A DNA stretch of 64,000 nucleotides from Microbacterium sp. SORGH_AS_0862 (GCF_030818795.1 NZ_JAUTAY010000001.1:1054001-1118000); one strand, 5' to 3'; counted from the first letter of the stretch, positions 17,801-27,081 are shown. Notes: generated from the sequence alone by a model not told the origin. Numbers and translations are program-made.

Positions 17801-18868
17801 ATGAGCGCTTCACAAATCAGGTCTCAGCTGGAGCGGAAGCGCGCTCAACAGGCCGAAGCGGAGAAGAAGGCGGGTGAGTTCCGCAGTCGCGAGTCGAAGA
17901 AGCGCGCCGAGGCGGCGAAGGCCCAAGCTGCCGCGGCCCGAGCAACGAACGCATCCTCAGCACGGTCCAAGCTCGCCGAAAGCCGCCGCCGCGAAGGCGA
18001 GGCTGCCGCCGCGGGTAAGGATGCCGCGCGATGGCAGGTGAAGGCAGCGGGCTACTCCAATGAAGCTCTGAGACTCGCCCGCAGCCTCGAGCGGGCGGAA
18101 GCGTCTGAGCAGCGCGCAGCTCAGACGCAACGTGATCGTGAGCAACGCCAGCGCGACCAGAGACATGCTGCCGAACGCTCTGCCCTGACTGAACGGGTCG
18201 CATCCGCCGAGGCGAATGTCGCACGCCTCCAGCAGCACCTGCCGGCACCACGTCCGGAGAAGCTCCGCATCCTGCTCCTGACCTCGTCGGGCGAAGGTGA
18301 CCTGCGGGTCGGACGAGAGATCCGGCAGATCAGAGCAGCGGTGAAAGCTGCGGCGCACCGTGACTATGTGGACCTCGACGTGCGGTCGGCGGCGACTCCG
18401 CAGGACCTTCTGGACGGGATAACCGAGTTTCGCCCACATGTCGTGCATTTCTCCGGACACAGCGATGAGAAGTTCGTCGTGTTCGAAGAAGACACCGACG
18501 ACCCGAACTCGGGCGTCGCCATCCCCGCTGAGGTCTTCGCGAGAGCGCTAAGAGCAGTGGACACACCGCCATCGCTCGTCGTGCTCAACTCGTGCAGGTC
18601 GGCCGCCCAGGCGGAGCGTCTTGTGGCAGGTGTGGTCCCCTTCGCCATCGGGATGGCAGACAAAATCTACGACGACGACGCGATTGGGTACGCCGCCCGC
18701 TTCTACGGAACCATCGCGAACGGACAGTCAATCGAAGGAGCCCACGAGATCGCGCGTACGGACCTTGAGATGCGAGGCGCTGAGGGACACCTGCTTCCCA
18801 CGCTCTACGCCGCTGAAAGCTACGATCCACGCAACGCATCCCTGGTCACAGGCCCTGTCGAGAACTGA
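17801..18868 (+). CDS. CHAT-domain (caspase-like) protease with N-terminal coiled coil
   Basis: This 355-residue protein has two parts. Residues 1-145 are an almost uninterrupted Ala/Arg/Glu/Gln coiled coil. Residues 155-350 form a CHAT-type caspase-like domain: HVVHFSGHSDEK near residue 213 holds the catalytic His and LVVLNSCRSA near 263 the catalytic Cys. IAIGMAD-like and EGAHEIAR segments follow the family pattern. CHAT proteases act as effectors in several anti-phage and cell-death systems. Here the coiled coil may oligomerise or sense a trigger (inference). AAGGAG precedes the ATG. No partner sensor gene is adjacent. Confidence 0.85.
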   Translation: MSASQIRSQLERKRAQQAEAEKKAGEFRSRESKKRAEAAKAQAAAARATNASSARSKLAESRRREGEAAAAGKDAARWQVKAAGYSNEALRLARSLERAEASEQRAAQTQRDREQRQRDQRHAAERSALTERVASAEANVARLQQHLPAPRPEKLRILLLTSSGEGDLRVGREIRQIRAAVKAAAHRDYVDLDVRSAATPQDLLDGITEFRPHVVHFSGHSDEKFVVFEEDTDDPNSGVAIPAEVFARALRAVDTPPSLVVLNSCRSAAQAERLVAGVVPFAIGMADKIYDDDAIGYAARFYGTIANGQSIEGAHEIARTDLEMRGAEGHLLPTLYAAESYDPRNASLVTGPVEN

Positions 18869-19524
18869 CCCGCTTGCTAGAGAACTCGGCCACAGTGACG
18901 TCCCTCTCCGCGACGATGTGATGGTCGCTCTCCGCAGGAGCAACCGGATTTGTGAAGTATGCGAACGGGTAGCGGCGGCAAGCGTGTTCTCCCTCCGCCG
19001 AAGCTTCCAGCATCCCTAAGCGACCCTCCACGGCAGCAGCAGGAAGATGCAGGACTGCTCCGTCGAACCGGCCCGACTGGATCTCCTCCAGAGAGTCACG
19101 CAGGTGTTTCTGGTTCGCCCATCGACAAGCTCATCGAACGAGCGCCACTTCAGTACTACGACTGGAACGCTCGAGACCGGACCTGAATTCGCATGGCCTC
19201 GATGGACTTTCCGGCGGTTCAGCTCCTCTCGAACCGGTTACGGTTCCGAGCGTCCCGATTGAACAGACCTGACGCCGCATCACAATAGTGCTGAAGGAGC
19301 CAGGGAACGCCTCTTGGGTCTGCCGCACCGGTAGGTGACATCTGAACTGACTTGCCCGGGAGGGTGAGCCTGGAAGGATGACGACGGTCGCCAAGCCCAA
19401 TAACGGAGTCGCCCCAGGAACCGACGACTGGAGCCGCGCCGTCACCGCGCACGGCCTGGGCGAAGCACGGGGCGTTGCCTAGCTCCCTAGCAGGCCAACG
19501 GTCGAGTGTTCTAGAATCGCACAC
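18869..19524. other. gap with no convincing gene
   Basis: About 650 bases follow the CHAT gene. Several frames of 60-100 codons exist on both strands, but none has a ribosome site, domain motif or coherent composition. The stretch may contain eroded coding DNA. The promoter of the XRE gene lies at its right end. Confidence 0.5.
19512..19517 (+). promoter_or_regulatory. -10 element of the XRE-ImmA/PIN operon, probable leaderless start
   Basis: TAGAAT lies seven bases before the ATG at 19525, with no ribosome site between them. A leaderless transcript is the simplest reading. No clear -35 box is seen at 17 bp spacing, which is common for regulated actinobacterial promoters. Confidence 0.45.
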
Positions 19525-20637
19525 ATGGCACTCGATCTTGCCGCCCTGAGCGGTCGCATTGCCCGCGCGCGCACCGAAGCAGGACTCACCCAGGCTGAGC
19601 TAGCCAATGGCGCTGGCCTCGATCGAACGGCAATCGCGAAGATCGAGACCGGCGCGCGCGGTGTCTCCGCCCTTGAACTAGCTCGGATCGCGACCACGGT
19701 TGGCCAAAGGATCGAGTGGCTGCTCACCGACGGACCGGAGTCCGTAGTGGCCTACAGAGTTCGGCGGGATGCCAGTTCTTCGCTCGCTGAAATCAACCGC
19801 GAGTTGGAAAGGCTTGCACGTGATGTCGAGTTCCTGGCCGAACAAGTCGACTCCTTGACACTTGCCCAGCGCGATCCCTGGGAAGTCCCTCGGTCTCTTG
19901 CTGAAGCTGACGAATTGGCCGCGCGTGCCCGACACGCACTTAATATCCAACCAAATGCTCCGGTCCTACGGCTGACAGAAACCTTGTCACCGCTCGGACT
20001 TCTCGTCTTCGTGTCGGATCTTGGCCCAAATGCTGCCGATGGCGGCACTGTGCTACTGGCGAGCGGTGGCGTATCGCTTGTCAATGGGGCGAGTCAGTTG
20101 GGTCGACGTCGCCTAACCGCGGCACATGAACTCGCGCACTTTCTAGTAGCTGACGACTTCACCGTCGACTGGCGAATTTCGGAAGGCGCCGAAAGCGATC
20201 GAACAGAAGCCCTGTTCGATCGCTTTGCGCGCTCATTCCTACTCCCTTCAAGCGCGTTGACCGAGTATTGGGCATCCGTCTCCGACGAAGGGCCGCGCGC
20301 CGCGGCAGTCCGCACGGCCAGCAAGTTCCAAGTGGATATGGCGACACTCGCAACACGCCTGACAGAATCAGGCATCCTTCCTCGCGAGGACGCTCATCGA
20401 GTTCGCGGAGTACAAACAACTAAGGCCGACATTCTCGAATACGAACTGTTCGTGCCGTACGAACTGGAGAGACAAATTCTTCCAAGCGTGTACGAACGAG
20501 CAGTGCTCTCCCTCTATCGGGGGGAGCGCATTAGCGCCGAGCGGGCACTCGAGCTCTTGCGAGGGAAGTATGAAGGGGACGATTTGCCGCCACTCGCCAC
20601 TCCGAACGAGAGTGAACTATGGTCGATCCTCAACTAG
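19525..20637 (+). CDS. XRE-family regulator with ImmA/IrrE metallopeptidase domain
   Basis: The N-terminal helix-turn-helix (residues 6-68; GLTQAELANGAGLDRTAIAKIETG) is followed by a linker and an ImmA/IrrE zinc peptidase domain with HELAHF near residue 200. Members act as antitoxins, phage repressor proteases or DNA-damage regulators. The product has 370 residues. It overlaps the PIN gene by 19 bases, so the two are translationally linked, which fits a toxin-antitoxin or defence pair with this protein as regulator and antitoxin. Base composition is visibly more AT-rich than the core genes. Confidence 0.9.
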   Translation: MALDLAALSGRIARARTEAGLTQAELANGAGLDRTAIAKIETGARGVSALELARIATTVGQRIEWLLTDGPESVVAYRVRRDASSSLAEINRELERLARDVEFLAEQVDSLTLAQRDPWEVPRSLAEADELAARARHALNIQPNAPVLRLTETLSPLGLLVFVSDLGPNAADGGTVLLASGGVSLVNGASQLGRRRLTAAHELAHFLVADDFTVDWRISEGAESDRTEALFDRFARSFLLPSSALTEYWASVSDEGPRAAAVRTASKFQVDMATLATRLTESGILPREDAHRVRGVQTTKADILEYELFVPYELERQILPSVYERAVLSLYRGERISAERALELLRGKYEGDDLPPLATPNESELWSILN

Positions 20638-21200
20638 TCGACGGCGACGACACGGCACCTTGGATATTCGACACAGGCCCTCTTAGCCACTTCGCGAAAG
20701 CCGGATGGTTAGGTCTACTTAAGCTGATTGCAGGCAACCATCCGGTCATCATCCCTGACGTCGTCTATGATGAGATATTCTCAGGATCCGCCAGACACCC
20801 GCACCTTAATCTTGTACTCGACGCAACGTCAACGTGGATCACGGTGAGACAGATTACGGAGACCGAAGGTCTTGTCGCGTTTGCCAATTACAGTTCGCTT
20901 CTCGTCGGAGCAGATGGCGTGAGCAATCTCGGCGAGTGCGGGGTACTAGCGTTGGCCGAGACCTTGCCCGGAACTGCGATCCTCGACGACCGTACGGCAA
21001 GACAGGCCGCCATGTCGCAGAAGGTCGTCCACCGTGGAAGCGTGGCGATCATCTTGGATGCCATCCTTCATCACGGTCTGTCGCGTGAGGCGGCTGGAGC
21101 CGTGGCCGATGACATCCTCGCGACCGCCTATCGATTTCCGTTTGAGTCCGGCCGTTTCATTTCGTGGGCCATCGAGCACGGATATCTGGATTACGAGTGA
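20619..21200 (+). CDS. PIN-domain-like nuclease, putative toxin
   Basis: This 193-residue protein begins with the PIN-type strand IFDTGPLSHFAK (first catalytic Asp), followed by DVVYDEIF, NLGECGVLALAE (central Glu) and ILDDRTARQAA (third acidic site). That order matches DUF3368-like PIN nucleases that cut RNA. The ATG lies inside the 3' end of the XRE-ImmA gene. Pairing of an HTH-ImmA/IrrE protein with a PIN protein is known among toxin-antitoxin-like loci; activity here is inferred from motifs. Confidence 0.8.
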   Translation: MVDPQLVDGDDTAPWIFDTGPLSHFAKAGWLGLLKLIAGNHPVIIPDVVYDEIFSGSARHPHLNLVLDATSTWITVRQITETEGLVAFANYSSLLVGADGVSNLGECGVLALAETLPGTAILDDRTARQAAMSQKVVHRGSVAIILDAILHHGLSREAAGAVADDILATAYRFPFESGRFISWAIEHGYLDYE

Positions 21201-21505
21201 CCGCTTAGGTCTACGGCGTGAACCCGACCTCCTCACCAGCAATCTCGGCCAGTGGGGGTTCGAATGCCGTCGCGTACCTTCAGTTTTGCGAAGCCTACGC
21301 GATGGCTTTCGAACCCCTCGCGGGAGACGAAACGGCTGCTGGACTGGATCGCGAGCCGACAAGAAGGAGGGCCCTCGAACGCAAACTATCCGCAGCGCGT
21401 TCCACTCGGCGCGTAATGCATGCGCGGCCGCCTCAGGGGCTGAAGGGTTAGACGAACGTCGTGAGCAGCACCGCGCACCGAACTGACTTCTACACGGATG
21501 GCATG
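21201..21505. other. intergenic region holding the right copy of the direct repeat
   Basis: Apart from the 48-bp repeat at 21294-21341, no gene or regulatory motif is recognisable. Both flanking genes converge on this interval. Confidence 0.5.
21294..21341 (+). repeat. 48-bp direct repeat, right copy
   Basis: It matches 17255-17302 at 46 of 48 positions, differing only in CAG versus AAA before CGGCTGCTG. Same orientation. The segment between the copies is 3,991 bp. Confidence 0.75.
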
Positions 21506-23581
21506 CTACATCCGGGGCGTGGGCGCGAGCCGGTCGCTCACTTGTTGAAGCACCTCCCGCGCGGCGTCTTCAAGCTCGGGCTTCACTCGTCTGCCCCTGC
21601 GATCCATTAGACCAGCCTTGCCCGAGAAATTCTTGGCCGGCTTATCGCGTATGTCAGCCGCCGGGATCTCCACCACCAAGTACCCAGGGAATCGGGCTCT
21701 TAGCTTCTCGCTCGTTTCGGGAACATCATTGTCCAGCACGGCCGCCACGCGCTTGAAACCAAGCTCGAAGAGCAGAGTTAGGATGCGCTCGACATTGCTC
21801 TCGCCACCCGACCCCCAGCCGAAAATAGCGCCGTTGAACGGAATCTCAAGTTGCTCGAACACGGTTGGCAACAGCGCCGCGTCCTCTTGCCCCTCGACGA
21901 CGATGACTCCATCGTCAAGGAAGAGGGTGGCATTGGCATCTGAACCAAAAACGTGAGGGTTGACCCATCCGCCCCGGGCGCGGCTGATGTCATCGATCGC
22001 AGACCTGCTCGCTTGGGCGAGTAGCGACTGGCCTCCCTCCTTGAACACCCTGGCGATCTCAGCTCCTGCAGCGATGTCATCCCACGAGACCAGCGCGGGT
22101 GAGTGGGTGAAGACGACAATCTGGCGATCACGGGCGAAGCGCGAAATGAGCCGCCCAAGCCGACGGACATGCTGGGGGTGAAGAGAAAGCTCAGGCTCAT
22201 CGATCGTCACGAGGGTTCCTGGTTCCGAATCGTACAGAGCGTTCAAGATGAAGAGCAGGCTGATGATCCCGTCACCGAGTCCCTCGCTCGTATGGTTGGA
22301 CCCATCGCCCGTCGCAATCTTCAGATAGTAAGACTGACCTTGTTGACCATCGGCGAGATCGATCATCCACTTCAGCTCATGCCCGAGAACGTCTTCCATG
22401 AGCGAGTCGAACTTCGCCTTCTTGGCTTCATCGTTGTGCAGGTCAAAAAGCCGACCAGTGAACTGCGATGACTGGTCAAACTGACGCGAGCGAGAGAAGT
22501 CCGACCCACTCGTCATCCAGTCTCGTTGACTCGTGAGGTTCTTTCCAAAGCTAGCATTGAACTGTCGCCTTGATGGCACTGAGACAATCTCGAAACGCTG
22601 GGGACTATTACCCGTGGTTATCCATTCAGCCACAGTCTCGCTAGTGTCGGGGTTCCGACTGCGCAGAGAATATGCCGACCCGTCGACACGATCGAGCCGA
22701 ATGTGTACACCATCTGGACTCAATCGGTTGCGGCGACCTTCTGAGAATGAGACATCGGATTTGGATTTTCGGGCCAACGCGTCGAACGCTTCCCAGATCG
22801 TCGATTTTCCCGCATTGTTTGCACCGACAACAATCGTCAGTCCGCTTCCCGGCACGCCGGTGGGCTGCGCCAATCGGAGCCCCGCATCCGAGCGGAATCC
22901 ACGAAGACCGCGCAGCGTCAGGCCCGATACACGGACAGGCACTGCGGGTGAGACCGCACTCAGGTGATCCACCTTGCGTCCTCCGTTCTGACGCTGGCTT
23001 CCGCCCCACGTCCGAATTGACTTGATCCGTTTGCCACGGACTCGCGGCGCTATGGTGAGCCGGTTAGTCGGGTCAGCCGAGTACTCGCGGATGGCCGTCG
23101 CGTCCGCGCCACACAGTCCTATCGGTCCGCGCCCGGAGATTCGGTCCGCGCCCCTCCAATAGACAACCACCTCGCCACCTACGTCGTTCCCGTTGCAGCC
23201 AACCCACGACACGAGGAGCAAGAAGTCCTCTGTCGTCGCAATAGTAGGGATGCCGTGCCCCTCTAGTGACACTCGCGCACCAGATTCGGTGCTGGCCATG
23301 AACACATAAACATCGACCGGGCGTCCATGCACGAGCAGATCGGGCTCGCGCGTGACCGGGTCCCCCCACTGTCCGCGCAAGCGAGCGTCAACGCCCATGA
23401 TCTCGACGCTGAACCCCGCGATGCTCTGTCCTGCCCGTGCGCGGAACGATAGAACGCTCGCAGGAAACACGCTCAGGTTCACAAGGATTTCGAGAGGCGA
23501 ACGGTCGACGCCGAAGGCCGAGCTGACCGATCCGAGCCCCCACACCCAACCCACGGTACCGCGGGATGTTCGACTAAGCAC
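21506..23581 (-). CDS. OLD-family ATP-dependent nuclease (AAA ATPase plus TOPRIM)
   Basis: This is a 691-residue protein. About 215 N-terminal residues are unrecognised and beta-rich. The ATPase domain starts VRVSGLTLRGLRGFRS with Walker A GANNAGKST near residue 248, a signature region EGLGDGIISLLF, Walker B TLVTIDEPELSLHP and an H-loop VVFTHSP. The TOPRIM domain follows with VVEGQEDA and LDNDVPE. OLD nucleases include the Gabija GajA subunit; no helicase partner is next to this gene, so it is a stand-alone type. The start is uncertain because the extra N-terminal domain could begin at an internal start. Confidence 0.87.
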   Translation of the reverse strand: MLSRTSRGTVGWVWGLGSVSSAFGVDRSPLEILVNLSVFPASVLSFRARAGQSIAGFSVEIMGVDARLRGQWGDPVTREPDLLVHGRPVDVYVFMASTESGARVSLEGHGIPTIATTEDFLLLVSWVGCNGNDVGGEVVVYWRGADRISGRGPIGLCGADATAIREYSADPTNRLTIAPRVRGKRIKSIRTWGGSQRQNGGRKVDHLSAVSPAVPVRVSGLTLRGLRGFRSDAGLRLAQPTGVPGSGLTIVVGANNAGKSTIWEAFDALARKSKSDVSFSEGRRNRLSPDGVHIRLDRVDGSAYSLRSRNPDTSETVAEWITTGNSPQRFEIVSVPSRRQFNASFGKNLTSQRDWMTSGSDFSRSRQFDQSSQFTGRLFDLHNDEAKKAKFDSLMEDVLGHELKWMIDLADGQQGQSYYLKIATGDGSNHTSEGLGDGIISLLFILNALYDSEPGTLVTIDEPELSLHPQHVRRLGRLISRFARDRQIVVFTHSPALVSWDDIAAGAEIARVFKEGGQSLLAQASRSAIDDISRARGGWVNPHVFGSDANATLFLDDGVIVVEGQEDAALLPTVFEQLEIPFNGAIFGWGSGGESNVERILTLLFELGFKRVAAVLDNDVPETSEKLRARFPGYLVVEIPAADIRDKPAKNFSGKAGLMDRRGRRVKPELEDAAREVLQQVSDRLAPTPRM

Positions 23582-23919
23582 AGAGCTTTTCAGAGTCTCA
23601 GCCGGAAGAGAGAGTGGCAGCCATTAGCCCGCGCTATCGGTGAGGGACTCTCGGACACCTCGATCCCAGGAGCGGAGGGCGTAGGGCGCGTCCCATCTCC
23701 GAAAGCACGCTGCGCGAACACCCAAGCCTCAGCCAGCCCGGGCTCACCCGAAGGTTCGTGACTACTCAGCATCGTCGTCACCACGCGGCTGCTGGCATAG
23801 GGACAGACCCACAGGAGAAACGGTGCGCATCCTGGCCCCCTGAGGTGCCGCACAGTCAGCACCGCCGCAGGGAACAGCTAGACCGCACACCGAGAGCATC
23901 AAGTAGATATGCTCGCGCC
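23582..23919. other. intergenic region between divergent island genes
   Basis: About 340 bases between the OLD start and a small membrane protein gene. No frame with a plausible start or motif is present. It must contain two divergent promoters, but I cannot single out their boxes. Confidence 0.5.
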
Positions 23920-24366
23920 ATGGACGCAGGGGTGGCCGCTTTACTCGGGGCACTGATCGGGGGCGCATCATCCCTCGGCGCAACACTCCTGCTCGCCAGA
24001 GTGCGACGGCAGCACGACCGAGCTGCTAGATACCATCAGGACATACAGTCGGCGATTATTGCGTTCTTGTGGGCCGCGCAGAGAGGCGAGCAAGCCGCAA
24101 ATGCGAGGCTTTATCTGAACGAGTACGCTCACGCGGAAGGGGCTGGCGGTTCGGCCACCGAACTGTGGGCAACGCAGAACATCCTCGAGGTCGTCGCGGC
24201 AGACGAAATTGACCTCGTTCATGCATCTCGTGAGTATGCCAACAGAGTCCACGTGGCGATGTGGGAGCCCAAGAGCGCAGTGGACAGCCAGGCGCCTTGG
24301 GTTTGGGCGGAGCAAGCGCGCAGCGCGTTTTGGTTAGCCGCGCAACGCTGCTTGCAGTCGACGTAA
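23920..24366 (+). CDS. small membrane-anchored protein of unknown function
   Basis: This 148-residue protein has one N-terminal helix (VAALLGALIGGASSLGATLLLA) ending in a basic stop-transfer RVRRQHDR. An alpha-helical cytoplasmic part rich in Ala, Glu and Trp follows. No known domain recognised. Membrane-tethered helical proteins of this shape are common in defence islands, but no role can be assigned. The ATG at 23920 is the first in frame. Confidence 0.55.
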   Translation: MDAGVAALLGALIGGASSLGATLLLARVRRQHDRAARYHQDIQSAIIAFLWAAQRGEQAANARLYLNEYAHAEGAGGSATELWATQNILEVVAADEIDLVHASREYANRVHVAMWEPKSAVDSQAPWVWAEQARSAFWLAAQRCLQST

Positions 24367-24501
24367 TCATGCCTGCGTCCAAACGAGGCGACTGTTTGAA
24401 AGGGCGGACTCCCAGCCGCCTCGTACGCCCGGCCCCACTTGGTTCACCCGCCGCGTAGCACTGCAGTAGATCGATCGAACGACGCCTGGCATCCTTGGCC
24501 C

Positions 24502-25641
24502 ATGGGGACGGACGCTTGGCGGAACTGGCGGGACTTCGACGCTCGCGAACCTGAGAGCGAGAACGTTGACGAGGACCTGTACTCCGACCGACACTTCACC
24601 GGCAGTTCGCCCTCTCTCGGGCCATACAGCCTCTCCCTCGTATTCGGAGATGTCTCCGAGCAGCACCAAGTGGGGGTACGGCTTGCGCTCAAGCTTCACA
24701 TGGCGATCCATACCGACCTCCTGCCCCAGCTACTGACGGACGGGGAGCTTGTTCCCGCGAACTCCGACTCCTATCACGGCGGCCAGATGTCAGATGAGAT
24801 CGTTGCGTTGATCTCACTCCATCTGGGCGTGCGGATCCGCTCCGCTGGAACGAGTCGCTTCTCTGGACGGCATCTCGCAAACCCGAAAGCGAAGCCGTTC
24901 TACGTCGAAGTACCCTCACCCACGACACCCGGGAAGCGGGGTCGCGAGTACATCCCGGCAACCCAGACTCGGCAGCCAGACATCAGCGACCTGGCGAGGC
25001 TTCACTCATTCCCTCGGTTCGCGGAGGCCGATCAGATCGCATTGGTCCGTGCCGCCCGAGCATATGCACAAGGCTTGTGGTGGTCGAACGAGGATCCGAA
25101 CCTTGCGTGGCTACAGTTCGTCACGGCGATTGAGATCGCCGCCAACCATAGCCAAAAGGTGAAGGCTCCTTCCGAGGCACTGATCCGCGAGCTATGGCCA
25201 GAGTTGTGGGCCGCGCTCGATGGAGCCGATGAGCGAGTGCGCGCGCGCGTGTGCAAGCAGGCTGCACCGCAGGCGCGAAGCACCCGGAAGTTCATCGACT
25301 TCATATCTGCCTACGCACCCCAACCGCCCCAGCATCGCCCAGCGCACGAGCAGCTCGCCTGGGACCGCATGGACGAGCACGCCAGACTCGTTTACCGTCA
25401 CCGCTCCCGTGCACTACATGACGGCAAGCCATTTCCACTTCCGATGCTGGAACTCCCCCGAACGGTCGAAGACGGCTCAGTACAAGAAGTGCCACTAGGC
25501 CTGAACGCGGGTGGGCTGGGTGGCGTTTGGGACGCGTCCGAGACGCCGATGCTGCTCGCAACCTTCGAGCACATCGCGAGAGGCGCACTTGTCCGCTGGT
25601 GGGACGCCTTATCCACCAGCGACACGGCCACCCCCTCGTAG
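24502..25641 (+). CDS. protein with C-terminal HEPN-type motif, putative RNase
   Basis: This is a 379-residue protein. Its C-terminal half is helical, with WLQFVTAIEIAAN and YRHRSRALHDGKPF near residue 310. The RSRALH segment fits the R-x4-H catalytic motif of HEPN ribonucleases, followed by the typical Gly. The N-terminal half is of unknown type. HEPN RNases commonly execute abortive responses to phage. I prefer ATG 24502 (MGTDAW). It converges on an ApeA-like gene 30 bases away; the pair may be functionally linked or just neighbours. Confidence 0.65.
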   Translation: MGTDAWRNWRDFDAREPESENVDEDLYSDRHFTGSSPSLGPYSLSLVFGDVSEQHQVGVRLALKLHMAIHTDLLPQLLTDGELVPANSDSYHGGQMSDEIVALISLHLGVRIRSAGTSRFSGRHLANPKAKPFYVEVPSPTTPGKRGREYIPATQTRQPDISDLARLHSFPRFAEADQIALVRAARAYAQGLWWSNEDPNLAWLQFVTAIEIAANHSQKVKAPSEALIRELWPELWAALDGADERVRARVCKQAAPQARSTRKFIDFISAYAPQPPQHRPAHEQLAWDRMDEHARLVYRHRSRALHDGKPFPLPMLELPRTVEDGSVQEVPLGLNAGGLGGVWDASETPMLLATFEHIARGALVRWWDALSTSDTATPS

Positions 25642-25671
25642 CGCGCCGACGGCACCGCTGAGCAAGTCGCT

Positions 25672-27081
25672 CTATGCGCCGCGGACGTTCTCGCTCGGCT
25701 CCTCGCTAAACGCGCCATCATCACCAATTGTGAGTCGTGCATCGCGGAACATCTGGAGTGCGTTCAGCGCATCGTTGCTGCGCGACACGAATCGCGCACG
25801 TTTCTCGGCGTCCACACCAAGTAGCGTGAAGGCCTGCGCTCGGACGATGAGCTTGCAAAGCTCCACCAGGGCTGTCAGTTGACGGGAGGGTGGACTGGTC
25901 TCGCGGTCCGGGTGCTTGAGGTCGTTGTTTGCATTGGCGATTGCAAGCGCAACGCCGCGACGTGACCCGATGGACGGCCAGTCGATCTCGGCCTCGTCCA
26001 TGCACTTCTCGATGTGTGTGGCGATGCGTCGTTGACGTCTGTCTCCATACAAGAAGTAACCGAACCGATCGAGCGATATCGCCAGCATCATCAACTGCGG
26101 CTCTAGGAACCGGGATGCTCCGTTGAGCACTTCGACCGCGGGCTGCACGGCCTGCTCGAAGACATCGTTGCCGTTGTACAGCGCGACCCAGTCAGCGAGA
26201 GCAGACGGAGAGATTTCTCCGAGCCGTAACGGCGGGTGAGAGAAGTGCGGTGACGACGGCCGGGCCGCAGCGTGTTGAGCGACCGTCCCCTGGAACTGAA
26301 CTTCAACGAAGTGTGGGTCTCTCGCAGATCCATCCATCATCCACAACGGGAACTGTTCATCTCGGAGTCGGTGCGACCGCCAGGCCAACGGCTGACCGTG
26401 GATCAAGATGAGCAGCGATCGGATTGGCCACTGGGCCGCGAGGTGGTCGAGCGGCGAGGCGCCGGCCTCGCTCTTTGTCAGAATGAACGGTTCGCTGTCG
26501 ACAACACGGAAGTAGCGGCCGTTCTGGGCGGCCCACGAAACGTTCGACTTGATCGCATAGGCGTAACCATTGGCCGCCCATTCCACCGAATCGACGCTCT
26601 CGACCACAACCGTCGTGCGGTGGTGGCCGTCTGGGAAGTACTCCACGTCGTGCGTGATCGGCTCGAAGCGAGTGAACTCCTCAAGCCCATCGATCGTGGA
26701 AGCCAGTTCGTGGACGAGGTACTCATCTCGAAGCTCCCGCGGTCTCTCGAAGATTGCAACGCTCGCACGGGCGCGGCCAAGCGGATAGCCGCCTTGAGAC
26801 AGGTGCGAGGCGCGCAGGCCGTTGAGGGTGACAACTCCGCTGTCGTCCATGAAGACGAGCGTCTTCGGAAGGTCTTCACCGAACCGACGAAACCAAGCAT
26901 TGGCGCGCGCGAACTGAGCGTTTGGGCTATCGGGCGGTTCGCGAAGATAGGCGATGTGTATCTCGGCACCCTGCGCGGCGTCGAAGGTCAACGTCGCAGA
27001 CTGAACGGGCAGTCCTGTCTCCATCGACGCGTCGATGACATGCCCTACGCGGACGCGTCCCGGCTCCAAAGTGTTTCCCAC
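25672..27081 (-). CDS. ApeA-like protein with degenerate HEPN motif
   Basis: At 469 residues, with a beta-rich N-terminal half (LTFDAAQGAEIHIAYL, LNGLRASHLSQGGY) and a helical C-terminal half, it resembles ApeA, an anti-phage HEPN protein with a ligand-sensing N-terminal domain. The position of the RNxxxH box reads ANNDLKHP near residue 405: the His is kept but the Arg is Asn. Either the active site varies or the protein is catalytically dead and acts with the convergent HEPN gene. Family assignment is by overall shape and motif only. Confidence 0.55.
   Translation of the reverse strand: MGNTLEPGRVRVGHVIDASMETGLPVQSATLTFDAAQGAEIHIAYLREPPDSPNAQFARANAWFRRFGEDLPKTLVFMDDSGVVTLNGLRASHLSQGGYPLGRARASVAIFERPRELRDEYLVHELASTIDGLEEFTRFEPITHDVEYFPDGHHRTTVVVESVDSVEWAANGYAYAIKSNVSWAAQNGRYFRVVDSEPFILTKSEAGASPLDHLAAQWPIRSLLILIHGQPLAWRSHRLRDEQFPLWMMDGSARDPHFVEVQFQGTVAQHAAARPSSPHFSHPPLRLGEISPSALADWVALYNGNDVFEQAVQPAVEVLNGASRFLEPQLMMLAISLDRFGYFLYGDRRQRRIATHIEKCMDEAEIDWPSIGSRRGVALAIANANNDLKHPDRETSPPSRQLTALVELCKLIVRAQAFTLLGVDAEKRARFVSRSNDALNALQMFRDARLTIGDDGAFSEEPSENVRGA

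Noticed and set aside
21506..23581. Complete Gabija system
   Set aside because: The OLD-type subunit has no UvrD-like helicase neighbour on either side.
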